Source: Rhizophlyctis rosea
Lineage: Eukaryota > Chytridiomycota > Chytridiomycetes > Rhizophlyctidales > Rhizophlyctidaceae
Assembly: GCA_027596075.1 (NCBI GenBank)
Contig: JADGJC010000024.1
Location: 76,892-140,891 of the forward strand
Direction of reading: 5' to 3'
DNA length: 64,000 nucleotides
Made by a program: the position numbers and the translations under genes. Under the pieces are notes generated by a model, which was not told the origin of the DNA, did no database searches, and saw only the letters and a program-made list of their open reading frames with translations. Shown here piece after piece: positions 9,876 to 22,693 of this stretch; the stretch's first letter is position 1, and each line of letters begins with the position of its first letter.

Positions 9876-12132
9876 CGCGCTGATAGTAAAACGCAGAATG
9901 GAGATGTTTTCAGCCGATGAAGTGTGTCGAAGTCAGGCTGGGATTGAGCGATGGAGATGGCAGAGTGTACAGCTTTTTGTAACATTCGCGATGTTCATCT
10001 CTAGTTGTTGGTGGGATACCCTCCACATAGCTTGGGTTGTGGTATTGAAGATTAACATTATGCTTTACAACCATCATGAACAGCATTCGGAAAGGCAATG
10101 CGGCCAACCCCAATTATCCCACATGAATATTTTGCGAGCATGCGAGGAAGGCAGTGACGTCACATGAATTTCCTGTGCAGGCAGCGGACACTTTTGTACG
10201 CTAGAGGATCATAGACGTGGATGCTATGCCATAAGTCAGAGATATTGGCTCTGCTAACTTTGCTAGGCCTCATCGATGGGATGAAGTAGGCCAAAATGCG
10301 GCCTAATTCGGCTTAGCGTCCCATGAGACCCAACCCTCATTCAGACACCGACAAACAGGCCTGAACCGCCTGATCCCGAGTTGGAAAGAAGTCGCCATGG
10401 CTGAACCTCAGGAGTCGTGCTACTATCCCCTGGTAATAGGCGGCATCTATTTTTGGGTGTTGAACGGAAACGCTTTCTGAAACGCAATTGACCGGGACTT
10501 GGCTTGAGTCATCTGTGTGTGACGATGCATGGACACTCAAAGTTGGATTTGGAACCACACTCAAATTGCATCGAATTTGAGTAACCTTTCTATCTACCCG
10601 AAAATAGACATTGTCATTCCGAATCCGTAACGACGCCACCATCCACAATGATTTCACATCCATCGCAAAGATAGCATCCCCAACCAATTTCCACATGATA
10701 GGCTCCATTTGGAAGGAATGGCAGGCGTCCACGCATCGACTCACCGAATTTAATACCTCCTTGACACCATGTGACAGCACTTTCCTCAATATGTGTCATG
10801 TGCGTAACCCCTGAAATGGCCCCTGAGAGGATTATGCTGATTCGCTCAAACAGGCTTTTCATGTGTATCAAGTTACTATCAACCCATGTTTGCAACTTTG
10901 CATAGGCCCATTTTGGGGAGTTCGCGCCACCGTTTTTATTGAGAACAATTATCACTTTTGGGGGTCATGGAAGACAATGACATCGCATGATGACAAGCTG
11001 ACAACAGATGATTTTGTGCATGACGCAGACTTTTTCATTTGCGCCATCCGATCATCCCGCCATGTGCATCAAGTTGTCAACTTGCCACCAACGCCACTAG
11101 AGACCGAATACTGTACGCTGGCCATGAAGTGGAGGGGGAAACAGCCAGGGACTCGCAATGAGTCACTGAACTCTAATAGAGCAGGACAGCACTACTTGTT
11201 AGCCCTTTAACATTTTGTAAACAAGTTCATAGGGTATTAGTCCCTAGCCGCTCCTGCCTTCCGCGGCAAAGTCAATCAGGTCTTGCTGCTTATGCCAGGC
11301 ACTTCAAGTACTTCACAATGAGTGGGAGTTGGTCAACTTGATGATAATGGTCGCAGTTGCCAAATTTCCTTAACATCTCAGCCGGCGATCCGACAGCTCC
11401 GTAAGTTCCTTGGATCCTCAAAAAACACCCAAGATCGGTCTGAAATCACAAAGTCCCAAACAGCCGATGTTTACTCCCATCTCTTTATTGAGGGTCATCG
11501 CGATCTCTGTAAGACTTGATATCTTGACAAGCTCATGACGAAATGACTTTCAGGGTTGATGATACTCCGACTGCTGGACATATACGAGGCACACAAGACA
11601 CCATGAACAATCAATATGCTTCGAACACACTGTGCGTGATCCTAAAAAGCGTATGGCTCAAATCATCCACCAAAAAAGGGATCGAGACAATGAAATTTGG
11701 AAGAAGGGAAATCGAGCACAATACCGCTCATAATCATACATAACAGACAAACGCATCCACATTTGTTTCGAAAACGCCTATTGAATGGTTGTTGAATACA
11801 GTTCTTGGAGTGGCAATCGGCTTCTGGGACAAACATTCTCCGATTCCATAAAATGATCAGACATCTCATACATTCGGTATTGGCGAAATAAACTCGAAAC
11901 AGGGGGCAACCTCCGATAGTGCCGTCCAAAGGTACATCGACCTCGGGCAAGTTACAATCGTCACTCATCTACGGAGTGAACCGACAGAAGTTTACCGTGA
12001 TTCAAACAACCACCGCGCACGTACTTCGTGATTCAACCAACCACCGCGCACGCGCTTGCGGTGGAACATACCTGCTCCTGATTGAGATACTTTGACGCAG
12101 CCCAGTGATAAAACCAAAAATCGAGTACTGAG
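9876..12132. other. Intergenic region, no clear gene
   Basis: About 2.2 kb between the GH26 start (minus) and the receptor gene (plus). Open frames such as 10337-10789 and 10614-10955 (minus) show no recognisable domain, signal peptide or splice structure. A 31-bp tandem repeat lies at 11996-12057. Confidence 0.45.
11996..12057. repeat. Two-copy 31-bp tandem repeat upstream of the receptor gene
   Basis: Copies at 11996-12026 and 12027-12057 read CGTGATTCAA-[AC]-CAACCACCGCGCACG followed by TACTT or CGCTT, with about three differences. It lies about 75 bp before the first plausible ATG of the receptor gene, so it could be a promoter element. This is inference only. Confidence 0.6.
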
Positions 12133-15100
12133 ATGACGGCGGTGAGTATTTTTGTAACTATCTTGTTTGAGTTCAAAAGTGACGCGTGCAAGAAGTTGAC
12201 TACCTCCATCACATTGGTGCTGTTAGAGCACTCTGCTGCCGGCTATCCTTCTTCTCCTGCTCTTCACGAAGCATGCTCGGGCCGCCTACGCAGATATACG
12301 GTCATGGACTCCGAACGTTTGAGGAGGCAGCACTGTTTCCGGTGTCGCTGACACCTCTGTGTACCCGAACCCCATGGGAGTCGGAAGTGCAATCCAGTTG
12401 CCCATGTATCAGATTACTCAGGGCACTCAGGTGTCATCCTGGCCTGGAATCAAGCTGGTGCAACCCTCGGTCATCGATAATGAAGAATTACCAGAAACTC
12501 ACTGGCTTCATTATGGTTCGCATACCTTTCGCAGCATTCTGGGACCCGCAATATAATATATCACTCACATTTCAAACTTAGGTGACCAATGCTCCGAATG
12601 GCCTACAGGCGATAAACACCACCGTGATCAAGTTGTCTGACTCGGGTCAGGTTTTCAATTGGAACAATGTTCTGACACCGGCAATAGCGTTGAACCAATG
12701 GTCTTTTCTTTCACAATCGATCTTACGGCGTCAGCCTTCTCCGCCTCACCTCCAAATAGTATCATGTTGCAGATTGATGCCAATGTGAACACTGTTAGCG
12801 GCGAGGTAAACTTTCAGTGTGCGTTGATTGTCTGAAAAACCAAACTGACGGTGCTCCGTTTACAGACGTACCTGTTTGCCGGATATTTGGGGGATGTCAG
12901 TATTGTTGATGGGCTTTGGCCGTGGTGGTGAATGCGCTGTAATTCGATGTTGTGCATGCAACTGACAAAGATTGTATCATTCAGATTGCAGATTACGTAC
13001 CCTACCAAGCGCCCGTTCAGTACATTTCACCCCATTTGGACGTCCCGCCTGCTGATGTTGTGTACGCTACAGCAAATCAAACCAGTATTCTTCCAGATAG
13101 GGGATTGAACGTTCAGTGGTCTTGTCAGAGTGATCCCGCCAAAGGTCCTTTCCGGAAGTATTTGGATTTGCAAAATGTTACCATCCACGCCTATAGAGAG
13201 TAAGTCGACTGGGATCTTGTTTCAACGTTCAAAAAGGGAGAACACAGAGCTGATAAGTGTCATGTTCAAGTACGAATTACGGTCCCTACAAGATGAATCC
13301 TTATTCGGACGTACAGTGGGATGGATCTAACTATATTATAAAGCCTCTTTGGCATGTGGGTAGTTGAGATTGTTCCGAGCAATTGGCGAGACTGCTCTAA
13401 CGCCTGCTATCAGGGAAACACGCCAGTGGAATACAGTGGCCTTCTTGTCGCCAGCCCATGGCTCGCATGCGGTAAGGCGCCTAACTATTCCAATTGCCTC
13501 CTACTTGTCGGGCACTGCTACCAAGCCGCTAATCTCACATCATGTCTGTTACAGTTGCATATAATTCCAACTTTTATCTAATCGGCAACAACACCGGCAA
13601 AGCCAAGAATACTCTCGTCGTCTGGGCACCAAGTGTTGGATCCGATTTGCAATTCATCGTCGGCGGATACGCGGATTGGGTGAAGACTCAACAGACGCCC
13701 GAGGGAGACGATACCGTCGTTGTCCATGTGCGACTGCGAATGCCCAATGATGTCGTTTCGCCTTCATACACGGGTAAGTTGAGCGCAATGAACCAACATG
13801 CCCGAACTGTTACCTAAAGGAACCCGTATGCAGAATATCAGTGGATCGGTCTGGTAACACCCAACTGCACGACGAACGCCCCATACTGGATGTGCCCAGA
13901 CCACATCTTTATGTATGACCACCAATATGGTCTTTTGCGGGCGTATGATTGGTTACTGCCTTTAAGTAGGTTTCATGCAGTTGGTCAATTGTGCTACGCA
14001 TTACTGAAGATCATTGCTTCCTTTCGACAGCCTCATTCAGCACGTCATGTCAGTAGCTTGCCGAAGGTTTTCTCGATAATATATGAAACTTACCCACTGT
14101 ATGTGGAACCAGACTTCAAAAACACGGGTTATGATATCATCTTAGATGTACGCCTGCTCTTAGCCCTTCACATTGCCACGTTAATGACGCCAGGTACTAA
14201 TTCCTTATCAAGATGCAAGCGCTGCCTCAAAGCCTAGTAGTTCAGGACGGTATCCTCTATGGTGAGCATACCTCCCGGCATCAGCCTTCTGACAACACAT
14301 GGATTGAAATTTTGCACTTTTTGCTTTCAGCTGCTCCGTTGACGATCACAATGTTTCCCTGGAAGTTCAACACGACCACTCTGAACGCTTACAACACCGC
14401 CAATCCGAACCATAAGCTTCAGGTGCCACCGCCAATGGGAGCCTGGGGAACGGCGTGGTGTGAGTTGCGTTAGTAGATAGCATCAAAATCAGCGTTGCCT
14501 CACTCAGTCATCAGGGACGTCATGGAACATGACCACTTTCCAAAACTATATGACTGCGTTATATAATGCCGGTAAGAGTACCTTGCTAAATATGCTTCAA
14601 TGATCATAACTCTCAACATTACTCCCGAAATGGTATGATAGATCCGCAGAACCGGTACTTGTTTTCCCTCCCGGCGGGGTTGGGAGCGGAAACGGAGTTT
14701 GGATCTTACTCGCTTTTCGTGTACGGTGGTACACTCTTGAGCACTGATGGGCGGTATGTAGACTTCTCTCAAATGAAACCATCAATAGTAAATGTCATTA
14801 ACTTGGCGACTTTTACCATTAGGTGCGGCCTGGATGACTTGGCCGTAAAAGCGTGGAATGAAACCATGTGAGTTTGCGACACAACCCGGGGAGTCGGCAA
14901 GTGTTTCATGACCCCAACTTCTAACGTCCCAAACCTCTTTCGTATTAATCTAGATATTTCTGGAAGAACAACCCGAACATGATAGGTATTCCCACGCGTG
15001 CCGTACGGCACTGATGCCGACATCCAGAGATTCAACACGTGGTTGACGCAGAATTTGACGGATCCTTTGCTTGAACCAGTGAGTTGTGTCCATCTTTCGG

Positions 15101-17849
15101 AATGATTGTTACGACATTCATCCATGATCCTATTAGGTGCTTGGAATGGCAAATCCAATTTGGGTTGATCCCGGAGTGTCCTTTAATGGTAAGTTGGAGT
15201 TAGACATTTACTGGCCTCCTTCGGTCCACAGCAACCTGTCTCTGATGTGCGTTGAACGGTTCAGCATTCGAAGTGACATACGGCAGTGGGATTATGGTAA
15301 GCTTGATGCGCTTTATTCTTTCAATAGGTGTTCAACGGACCATGCAAATTTACCCCTCCCCCGTCAATGTAGACATACATCTATCCCCCAGCCGGCAGTG
15401 CCAAAGCGCGATCAATCATGACCGGGATCTCCAAATGGACGCGAAATGAAGCTTTGGCTTTCGATGCGCTTATGGTCGCGATTGCGCGGAATAGCAGACT
15501 GTAAGTCACCCTGGAGTCCGCTAGTAAAGTCAGTTTGTGTAATGCTATCAGCTTGAGCTAATCTCTCATCCGGGAACTTGCAACAAGCCATGTGATGGTG
15601 CCTGAACGAAACCCCAGTGATCAAGGACAAGGGGTGTCAGCCTATCGCTCTGCGAGATTCGAGCCGGAGTACATGAACTCGATGGTGAGAGGCAATGTTT
15701 GCGTACGTTTCCAAAGAGAACAACTAACCCACATCTTGCCGCATCAGTCGCAGGACCCCTCCGGTCAAGACTCGAACAAACTGACATTCTGGTTCAACTT
15801 GCTAGGCTAGTCAATCATGCTGCCAGGCAATAAGTCCTTTCCCACGAAACTCATTTCGCCCTGACAGAACATGCGAATTACGTTGGATACCCCGCCGTTC
15901 ATACCGCTGCGTATGTTGATATCTTACCGTATAACCCAATGGTCAGGCTGAGTTGGAGTTCATGAGATGTTTCACATGCATTGTATCTCACTCTTCCGTA
16001 CCCTTTATTCATCAGAACCTTGTGTAAAATGAGATCTTGTTCAAAGTGAGTCCGCTCAGTTCACGCTTTCGAAGTATAAGTTTGCCATAAAGAGATTCCT
16101 TTTTCAAAGAATATCACTGCCGAGCAAGCGGTAGACCGAGCTTGTCAGGTATATATCACTGCTTCGCGACCTACTCAACACAAACACTGCTTCTGAAGCC
16201 CAATCACTGTATTCTGACAGATTGTGAATTACGCCACCCGGCCCCCCTGCGTCTCCGCTTTCAGGAACACCACTCTGATCCGCAACCCAAGCAACAACCA
16301 GCTCACCGTGAATTACTCCTATGTGAACAACTATGTACGTCATTGGGCGAAATCTCATATTCCCTCCCCTATCATACTCATCTCCCACTCAAAAACGTAT
16401 CAAGCAAAACGTATGCCGAACAAATCTAGCCGCCGCCCAATCTCCCCCCAAACCACTCTCAAACTACGCCGTCAGCACAACCGTGGCAACAGTCTCCAGT
16501 GTTGGCAAAGCCATGATCGGATTGAACTCTTTCGGGTTGATCATTCAGGCGACGATGTTTGTTTTGGTGGTGTTGAAGCGCGAGCATCGGATTATCATGG
16601 CTGCTTCTGTCGGACCGAGTTTGATTATTATTTTTGATGAGTTTACCACGCGTTGGGCTACTGATGGTTCAATGCTTACCGAGCTGTCGATGGACCGCAC
16701 TCCCCACAGGCGGATGTCTGACGCTTGCATCAACAATCATGCGGGCTACTAGTTCCAGTAAGCCGCAATGGATACAATTATTTGGCACTTGTGAGTAAAT
16801 GATTTGCTATCCGTACCAGCGTTTTCTTGCGTTGTCGTATATTTTCCCGATGCAATTGCTTTTTCAGATTGGTTCTTCTCTTTGGGCTTTGCGCTTGTGC
16901 TAGGCTCTCTTGCCATCAAATCCTACCGCGTTGACCGCATTTTCCGCAACCGTTACCCTGGCTTCAAATTTCCGGATATTTATGTTACCATTTATATTTT
17001 GGCGATTGCGTTTGGTGAAATCATTTGCCTGCTGGTACGTCATTTGAATCAGTACGCTCCACCGATGCTTCAGTGGATATAAATATGTCCCGAATTGTAG
17101 ATCTTCCAGTTTTGGACAATTCCAGAGTCGGGAACCATCATTATCTCCATCCCCAATTCTGATGTACAGCTGTCACAACCGGATTGTAAGGTATCGAGCA
17201 CCGGTGCAGTCGCTATACTTTATGTGGTAAGTACGGATCTTCAAACGGTATTTGGACATGCTGAGTATGCTGGTTGAAGCTTTGTCACAAAAATGTCTCA
17301 CCGTCACTCTTTTTGTGCACAATCAGTACAACTCCCTCATCATCGTCCTGGCCGCTTTCTACGCCTTCCGAACGCGAAATGTTGTTTCATGTAAGTCCTT
17401 CCTCCCGTGATTCAAGACTGCACCATTTGCCTAGATTGTATACCCGGGATTTGACATCGCTCACCATGATTTGCACAGCCTTCAATGAGAACACTTTCAC
17501 GGTTTCCTCCGTCGGTCTCATCTGTGTGGTGACCGTCGTCGTCGTCCCAATCTTGAACTTCATCTCGAGTTCTCAAGCTGTCTTTCTCCCTGTGGGTCTG
17601 GGAACGTTCATTGCCACAGTTGTCTCTTCGATCATCTTCGCTGCCCCGAAGCTCTTGGCTGCATTTGGGTTGCTCACTTTCTCGGACCATATTGGAGTGA
17701 CGGCGGTCAGCGGGAAGTCCACCATTGGTCAAATAGGGGCACTCAAGAGTGCGCACGGCACGGACGCCGCAAGCATGAACGCACCAACAAAATCTATGCA
17801 CGCACCGCCAGTTCCTCGGTATGGGGTTAGTAAAACAGAAGAAATTTAG
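12133..17849 (+). CDS. Class C (GABA-B-like) seven-transmembrane receptor with solute-binding-protein-like ectodomain; possibly decaying
   Basis: A chain of about 20 small exons with good GT/AG borders. The 7TM part is clear: TM1-2 at 16480-16650 (VLKREHRIIMAAS), the TM3 motif LGFALVLGSLAIKSYRVDRIF at about 16880, extracellular loop 2 with its Cys near 17190, TM5 ending AFYAFRTRN near 17370, and TM6-7 at 17480-17680 (VVTVVVVPILNF, IFAAPKLLAAF). This pattern is typical of metabotropic/GABA-B receptors. The ectodomain at about 14100-16150 resembles type-2 periplasmic binding proteins (QDGILYGAPL, LFSLPAGLG, VYGGTLLSTDG, TYGSGIMVFNG, ITAEQAVDRACQ). A further unknown domain lies at 12580-13900. 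Frame problems: an in-frame TGA near 12319, shifts near 12640-12700 and 15000, and a TAA within the exon near 16024. It is either a young pseudogene or carries assembly errors. The start is uncertain. The SBP call is moderate confidence; the 7TM call is high. Confidence 0.7.
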
Positions 17850-18990
17850 GTAGAGCCTTTTTGGCACGATCGAACAGCATATCCGTGCGCATTTGTGAGG
17901 ACAGATTAGGTTTTAGTTTGAGTTCACGATTCACTGTTTCCCTGGTTTTACACATGTCATTTCATCAATTTTAATCCAATGAAAAGCATGACGTTCAATG
18001 GTTTCTAGCCATTATCAGTTGAGATTGACGCTCTTGAAACCAAAGGAGGCATCAATCCTGAAAGAGGGCGGAGACATGATTGAGGTCCTTCTCTTGCAAC
18101 ATCAGCCTCTCCCGACATTTGAACAAGGGTAAGACTCGTAGGACTTGATCTTTTAGCGCAGATTCCCTCTCTCCAACATAAGTATCTTCGGTAAACTCGC
18201 CCTTCACATTCTATTTCACACCTGTCCGTCGTGATGTCAAACAAATTTCTCTACTACTATATCCATCATCGGCCCTAAAAGGCTGCAAATGGACGCAGAC
18301 GTCGCCTACTCAATACCGATAAATCGAGAATGCTGACTTCAGGATCAGAATCTGTTGTCGGGCAGCTTGGATTTCGATGAACTCTCATTAGATCGCACCC
18401 CAAATGGTGCAAGTTCACCATGGCGGGTTGGCGGCAGGAATCGCATGATTGGATGACAGATAGATGAGCAGGATTGATGCCGTGTCGCGTGCAAATCCAA
18501 ATATGGAAATGTTTGCGCCACCCGTAGCCATGCGTCACAAATGTGCTCATTATTGAGCAAAATCGCCGATCATTTGCTAATTTCGGCGGTGGTATTCCAC
18601 TTCAGGCAGATATTCATCCTTTTTAGAATATTTCATGGGTCGCACAAATACACGTATGTGTTACACTCCTGAGAGAAATTTGCCAATTCGCAGGCATGCC
18701 ACAGTTCACAGAGGCAACCTGGAGTCGCAGATGACTACGCTGGGTCAAAGTGTTTTCTCGTATCGATTATCATGACCCTTGTCGAAGGTCAACCCGGGCA
18801 AGTCTTGGTGTATCTTGGATTCATTGTTGACAAGTTTGAATACGTGTCAGCGTGCCGGTGAACTACATTTCCTTTGAAACTCTCCGATTGCAACTTGTTG
18901 AAGCTCCGAAAACACAAAATTCATCATCGCGAACTCACTCAACCCCGTCGTTACAATTACAAAGCCGGAACACTATCACCTCTTCCAACG
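17850..18990. other. Intergenic region
   Basis: 3' flank of the receptor gene and 5' flank of the membrane-protein gene. No gene or structured repeat seen. Confidence 0.4.
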
Positions 18991-20051
18991 ATGTTGTTGA
19001 ACTGCTACGATAGCACGCTCAGCGTGGGCGAAGCCGTAGCCTGCAGTTTTCATGAATACGTTTACGCAAACGCTTTCATATGTGCCATCTTTGCGATTTA
19101 CCTATGTGGATATTTCGGGGGAACAGAGGCGTGGAAGTTGCTTGTGTTCAACTGCGTGACGGCTTGGCTTGGCTATCGTAAGATTCTTCACTTCTCTTTT
19201 TTGAAACGCAAATATGAAAAGTAACAGATCATACTCCTAGAGCTGAACGTCATCTACATGGCCACCATGACCCCACACACCCTCCTCAATCGCATATGCG
19301 GCCCGTTGGCTCTCGTCCTCTGGTCCTGCTCAGAAATTGGCGACGTGATCCTCTTCTACATCCGCTACAAAATTGTAAAAGCCTCACCACTCGAACCTCT
19401 ATTCCGCGTGTTCTTCTATGGTGCACTATCATGTGCCGTCATCTTGCGTCTGGCGGACATTGGCGCGGCGATCAAAGTCGGCGAAACCCATTCCACTGAA
19501 CCCGGCGTTCGCCCCATCGAGCCAACATATTTCGTCTTCCTCCTCATGATCGAAGTCGTGTTGCAAACCCGTTATGTCCTGGACGTCACAAGACTGAAGA
19601 CTGTGAATGGGAAAGGACTGTTTTGGACCCTCCTGCGAAGTGCGGGTGCGAGATTTTCGTTTATTACCATTCCTCTTCTCGTACGGTATGTTGTACAAAT
19701 GCCTGGCAAGAGGGTGAAACCTTTTCAATCCATGGCTCAACAAACAACATCTGCAGGATCGCGTTCCAATACTCTACATTCAATATCGAGACGCCGGCCA
19801 TGCAATGGATATGGACCTTTACTTCCGCTGTTAACCTCTTTACGATGTTCGACTTGCTCATGTTGAAGCACGAGCTATCGATCAATGCTCAGGGAAAAAG
19901 TGATGAGGACTCGAAGGCACGCAGACCTTCGGAGCAAACTGGTCAGCTTTTGGGTATTGAAGAAGGGAAATTTGCAAATCATTTGCATACTGAGTACTCA
20001 ACTGCTTTCAGCAGGTGGAAGTCTACCTCCACTGATCCTTTCGCAAAATAA
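18991..20051 (+). CDS. Multi-span membrane protein of unknown family
   Basis: Three exons, 18991-19177, 19241-19685 and 19757-20051, join in frame (phase 1, then phase 2) to 308 aa. About seven hydrophobic segments are visible: two in exon 1 (AFICAIFAIYLCGYF, LLVFNCVTAWLG), three or four in exon 2 and one or two at the start of exon 3 (IWTFTSAVNLFTMFDLLML). The C-terminal 60 residues are polar, rich in Ser, Lys and Asp, and presumably cytosolic. The number of segments would suit a receptor-type topology, but I see no class C or rhodopsin-type motif and do not recognise the family. It follows the class C receptor on the same strand by 1.1 kb. An in-frame upstream extension to 18874 exists; I prefer the ATG at 18991 because hydrophobic, codon-biased sequence begins there. 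Confidence 0.65.
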
Positions 20052-20764
20052 CGAGAGCATCTTACTAAGCCCAGTTGCGAGTGCAGAAGGTTGGTCACAT
20101 GACAATGTTATGTTTTTGCGGGGACATGGGCTCATTCCTCGTCGTAACACTTTCAATCTCAGATTCCGGTAGCATGGCCCGCGCATATGGCGCGAGACAA
20201 TACCTAGGGGGAACGTCGGAATCCATGGATGTTCAAGTGGGAAGTTTAGGGGCCGTCGGACCCATGGGGAGCCATTGGGCAATGGGCAATGGGTATCCTA
20301 GACCAGACCTGCAAGTGTATGCACAACACGTCATCGCCTTCCCGCCGTCGTCAAGAGGGACGAACTGGCACTCCGATACACCAACATCCTAGTCCTGTGC
20401 CGATCATAATGTTGGTACCGCCACTGGTGCTTTCCGTATACCACGCACAGTCACGGTTGTCATCAATCATGCCCTCCCCATCGCGACCCTCAAGGGGCCC
20501 GCAACGGGATGAATATGCAAAACGTACTATGTATCAGTTGTATTCTCTATTGTGTAGTTGAACATACATGAAAGACAGGCTTTGACCCGTCAATGAACAC
20601 TGACGCAGTCTGTCATTTTCTGCAATACCACCGACATTGTGCCCGCATGTTTGCAATCGTAAATGAACAAATGCCTGTTTTTCACATCGCGAGCTTGAAA
20701 ACAGCCGTCGTTTCACGCATACACGGTCGAATTATTGACAGAAATTGCCCATCCACCCACAATC
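20052..20764. other. Convergent intergenic region
   Basis: Between the 3' ends of the membrane-protein gene (plus) and the carboxypeptidase pseudogene (minus). No supportable gene seen. Confidence 0.4.
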
Positions 20765-21734
20765 TCACCCGCTATAAGCCGGCTCAACAACCACATCATC
20801 CCAGTGGCTGCCACTATTTTCGTTCAAGTATCGTTTATGAGTCATACGCCAACATTCAAAGGTCTCAAGACGAACATTCTCCCCAAAAGATTGCAGACAA
20901 AAACTTACTATGACTGAGACCAAACATTTATGCTATCCCTCCGGTATTTCTTCAACCTCGGTTCCGTCATGAAAGCTTGCATAAACTTCCACAAAACCCT
21001 CGCGGCGTTCGTCGTAGTGTTGGCCGTTGTAGCCATATTCTGGGACGCGAAAAGCCCGTCAACGTAGATGTCTTGAGTAGGCATCTGGTCTTGAGGTGTA
21101 CCATCCGGAAAGATGCCGCCGGATAGGAGTCCCACTTTCCCTTTAGTGATGGTGTCGTAGCTGAAACCGATGTGAATGGGTTGGTCAATGTAGAGCATGT
21201 TGGAGTGCGTGGTCCAGGAATAAAGGTTGAGTTTGGTGGTGCTGGAGTCTGGGTTGACGAGGCAGGGGCCGTTTTCGCTGAAGGCCTGCTTGTCGAAAGG
21301 TGTGATTAGACGTCATACAAGCAGAATGTGTATGCCAAAATCAAAGTTTAGCAATATCAACCTGCGTAGCGCTCGGTGACCCCGGACCGCCGTCAAGCCC
21401 CAGAGTGACTGGAGCTTATTCTGGGTTATGACGTGCTTCAAAGAGGAGGAAGAACATATTTTGTTCAAAGGGGAAGTCATTGCTTGGAGGAATCTTCACA
21501 TAGCCGCTGTAGGAATTGACTTTGGGAGTAGTTTCGCAGATGTTGATCTATGTATGAGTAGTTTTCAGAGCTCTTTAGTGAAGTATTGACCAATTACTTC
21601 CCCATTGAACGAATGACTCGGATGCATACGTTCTTCAAAGTGACGACTGCTGCTTTGCTAGTTGGTCCAGCTAGCGCACTATGCAGCATGCCGGTGAGAA
21701 GTGGCAACGCAGCGGCTAGAGTTTTCCACATCAT
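20765..21734 (-). pseudogene. Broken serine carboxypeptidase (peptidase family S10)
   Basis: The minus strand starts with a signal peptide (MMWKTLAAALPLLTG) ending LKN at a GTATGC donor. The second exon begins [20 protein letters not shown], like the conserved 'VCDPSVKQYSGYL' region. The substrate-site block follows as GLDGGPGSPS (family: LWLNGGPGCSS-type). An in-frame TAA at 21416-21418 sits just before it, where the family has a Pro-Glu-Asn/Lys stretch. The third exon has FSENGPC and NMLYIDQPIHIGFSYD. The catalytic serine region is degraded, from GESYGG to SQSYG, at a splice border (TA|GTAAGT). After it the frame closes at about 20765, and the part carrying the catalytic Asp and His is missing. 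The stop codon, the truncation and the altered active-site loop together indicate a pseudogene. Confidence 0.8.
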
Positions 21735-22693
21735 GGCGGGAGACAATGTGGTAGTGGATTTTCGCTGAAACGGCTGTGCTAGGTGTCTGATGTGTTGCTT
21801 CATGGGATTTCATTTGCAAAGCCATTTATTTATGAGCCCATGCAACAACTCAATTGCATTTGTCATTGAGTGAAATCACCCAAAATCGGCTCTGCCAAGA
21901 TTTTGCACGACGGAAACGGGAACATTCCCCGGAACCGCAAATAACGTGCAATCTCCGCCTCTGTATGCGTACGCAACAGGAGCGCCACGCTCCAGAGGAA
22001 GCTACAATCTAATGCCGCTGTTGCATATCCTTTGAAGTCGAGGGAACGTCTCACAGCTTCGCAAGTCCTTCTCAACTGGATTGACCGATCGAAATTGGAA
22101 AGTATGCATCCTACTTGTTGGTACCTTTGGTTGCCTTGACAGATACGTGTGCTCTGCGTAACGTAAGTGGTTGGCACAACAGCATTTGCTGGGTATGAAG
22201 GGCGAACTGTCCCTTTACGAGTTTTACGCGGTATCCGAGCCTGCGGAATATCCGAGTCTTGGGGGTCTGCGTATGTACAGCTCTACCTGATCAGCAGAGT
22301 CTGACCTTCCTTCAAATGTGTTCTTCGGGGCATGGGACAACAGCCGGTTTGTTGATTGAATATATGACTGACTGAAACTCAGAATTCTGACAACAGCAAT
22401 GCTTGCGGCCACATTGCTGGTAGGTGTTTACCTCTGAAACCCGAACAAGGCACCAACACAGCTCCCAACGTCAAGTGCAAGAATCAGTGTGAACATGAGC
22501 ATAATAAGGTGAATGTGGGCTCCGACGCTTTTTTGATCTCGGGATGCATTGTAGATCGGAAGTCGGTGGGACGATTGAAAGTAGACAATAACTAAATTGC
22601 TGTTACCTCCTGCCACGAGTTGATTAAAAAGCATGCTATTGTTTTCTTTCGTACTCAAACTCCTTGTCTCCAACGGAGACCAAGCTGCCCAAA
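21735..22693. other. Intergenic region
   Basis: 5' flank of the carboxypeptidase pseudogene and 3' flank of the membrane protein at 22694. No supportable gene seen. Confidence 0.4.

Noticed and set aside
10337..10955. Two overlapping minus-strand open frames of 113-150 codons as a possible gene
   Set aside because: No domain, signal peptide, splice pattern or codon bias; consistent with chance open frames.
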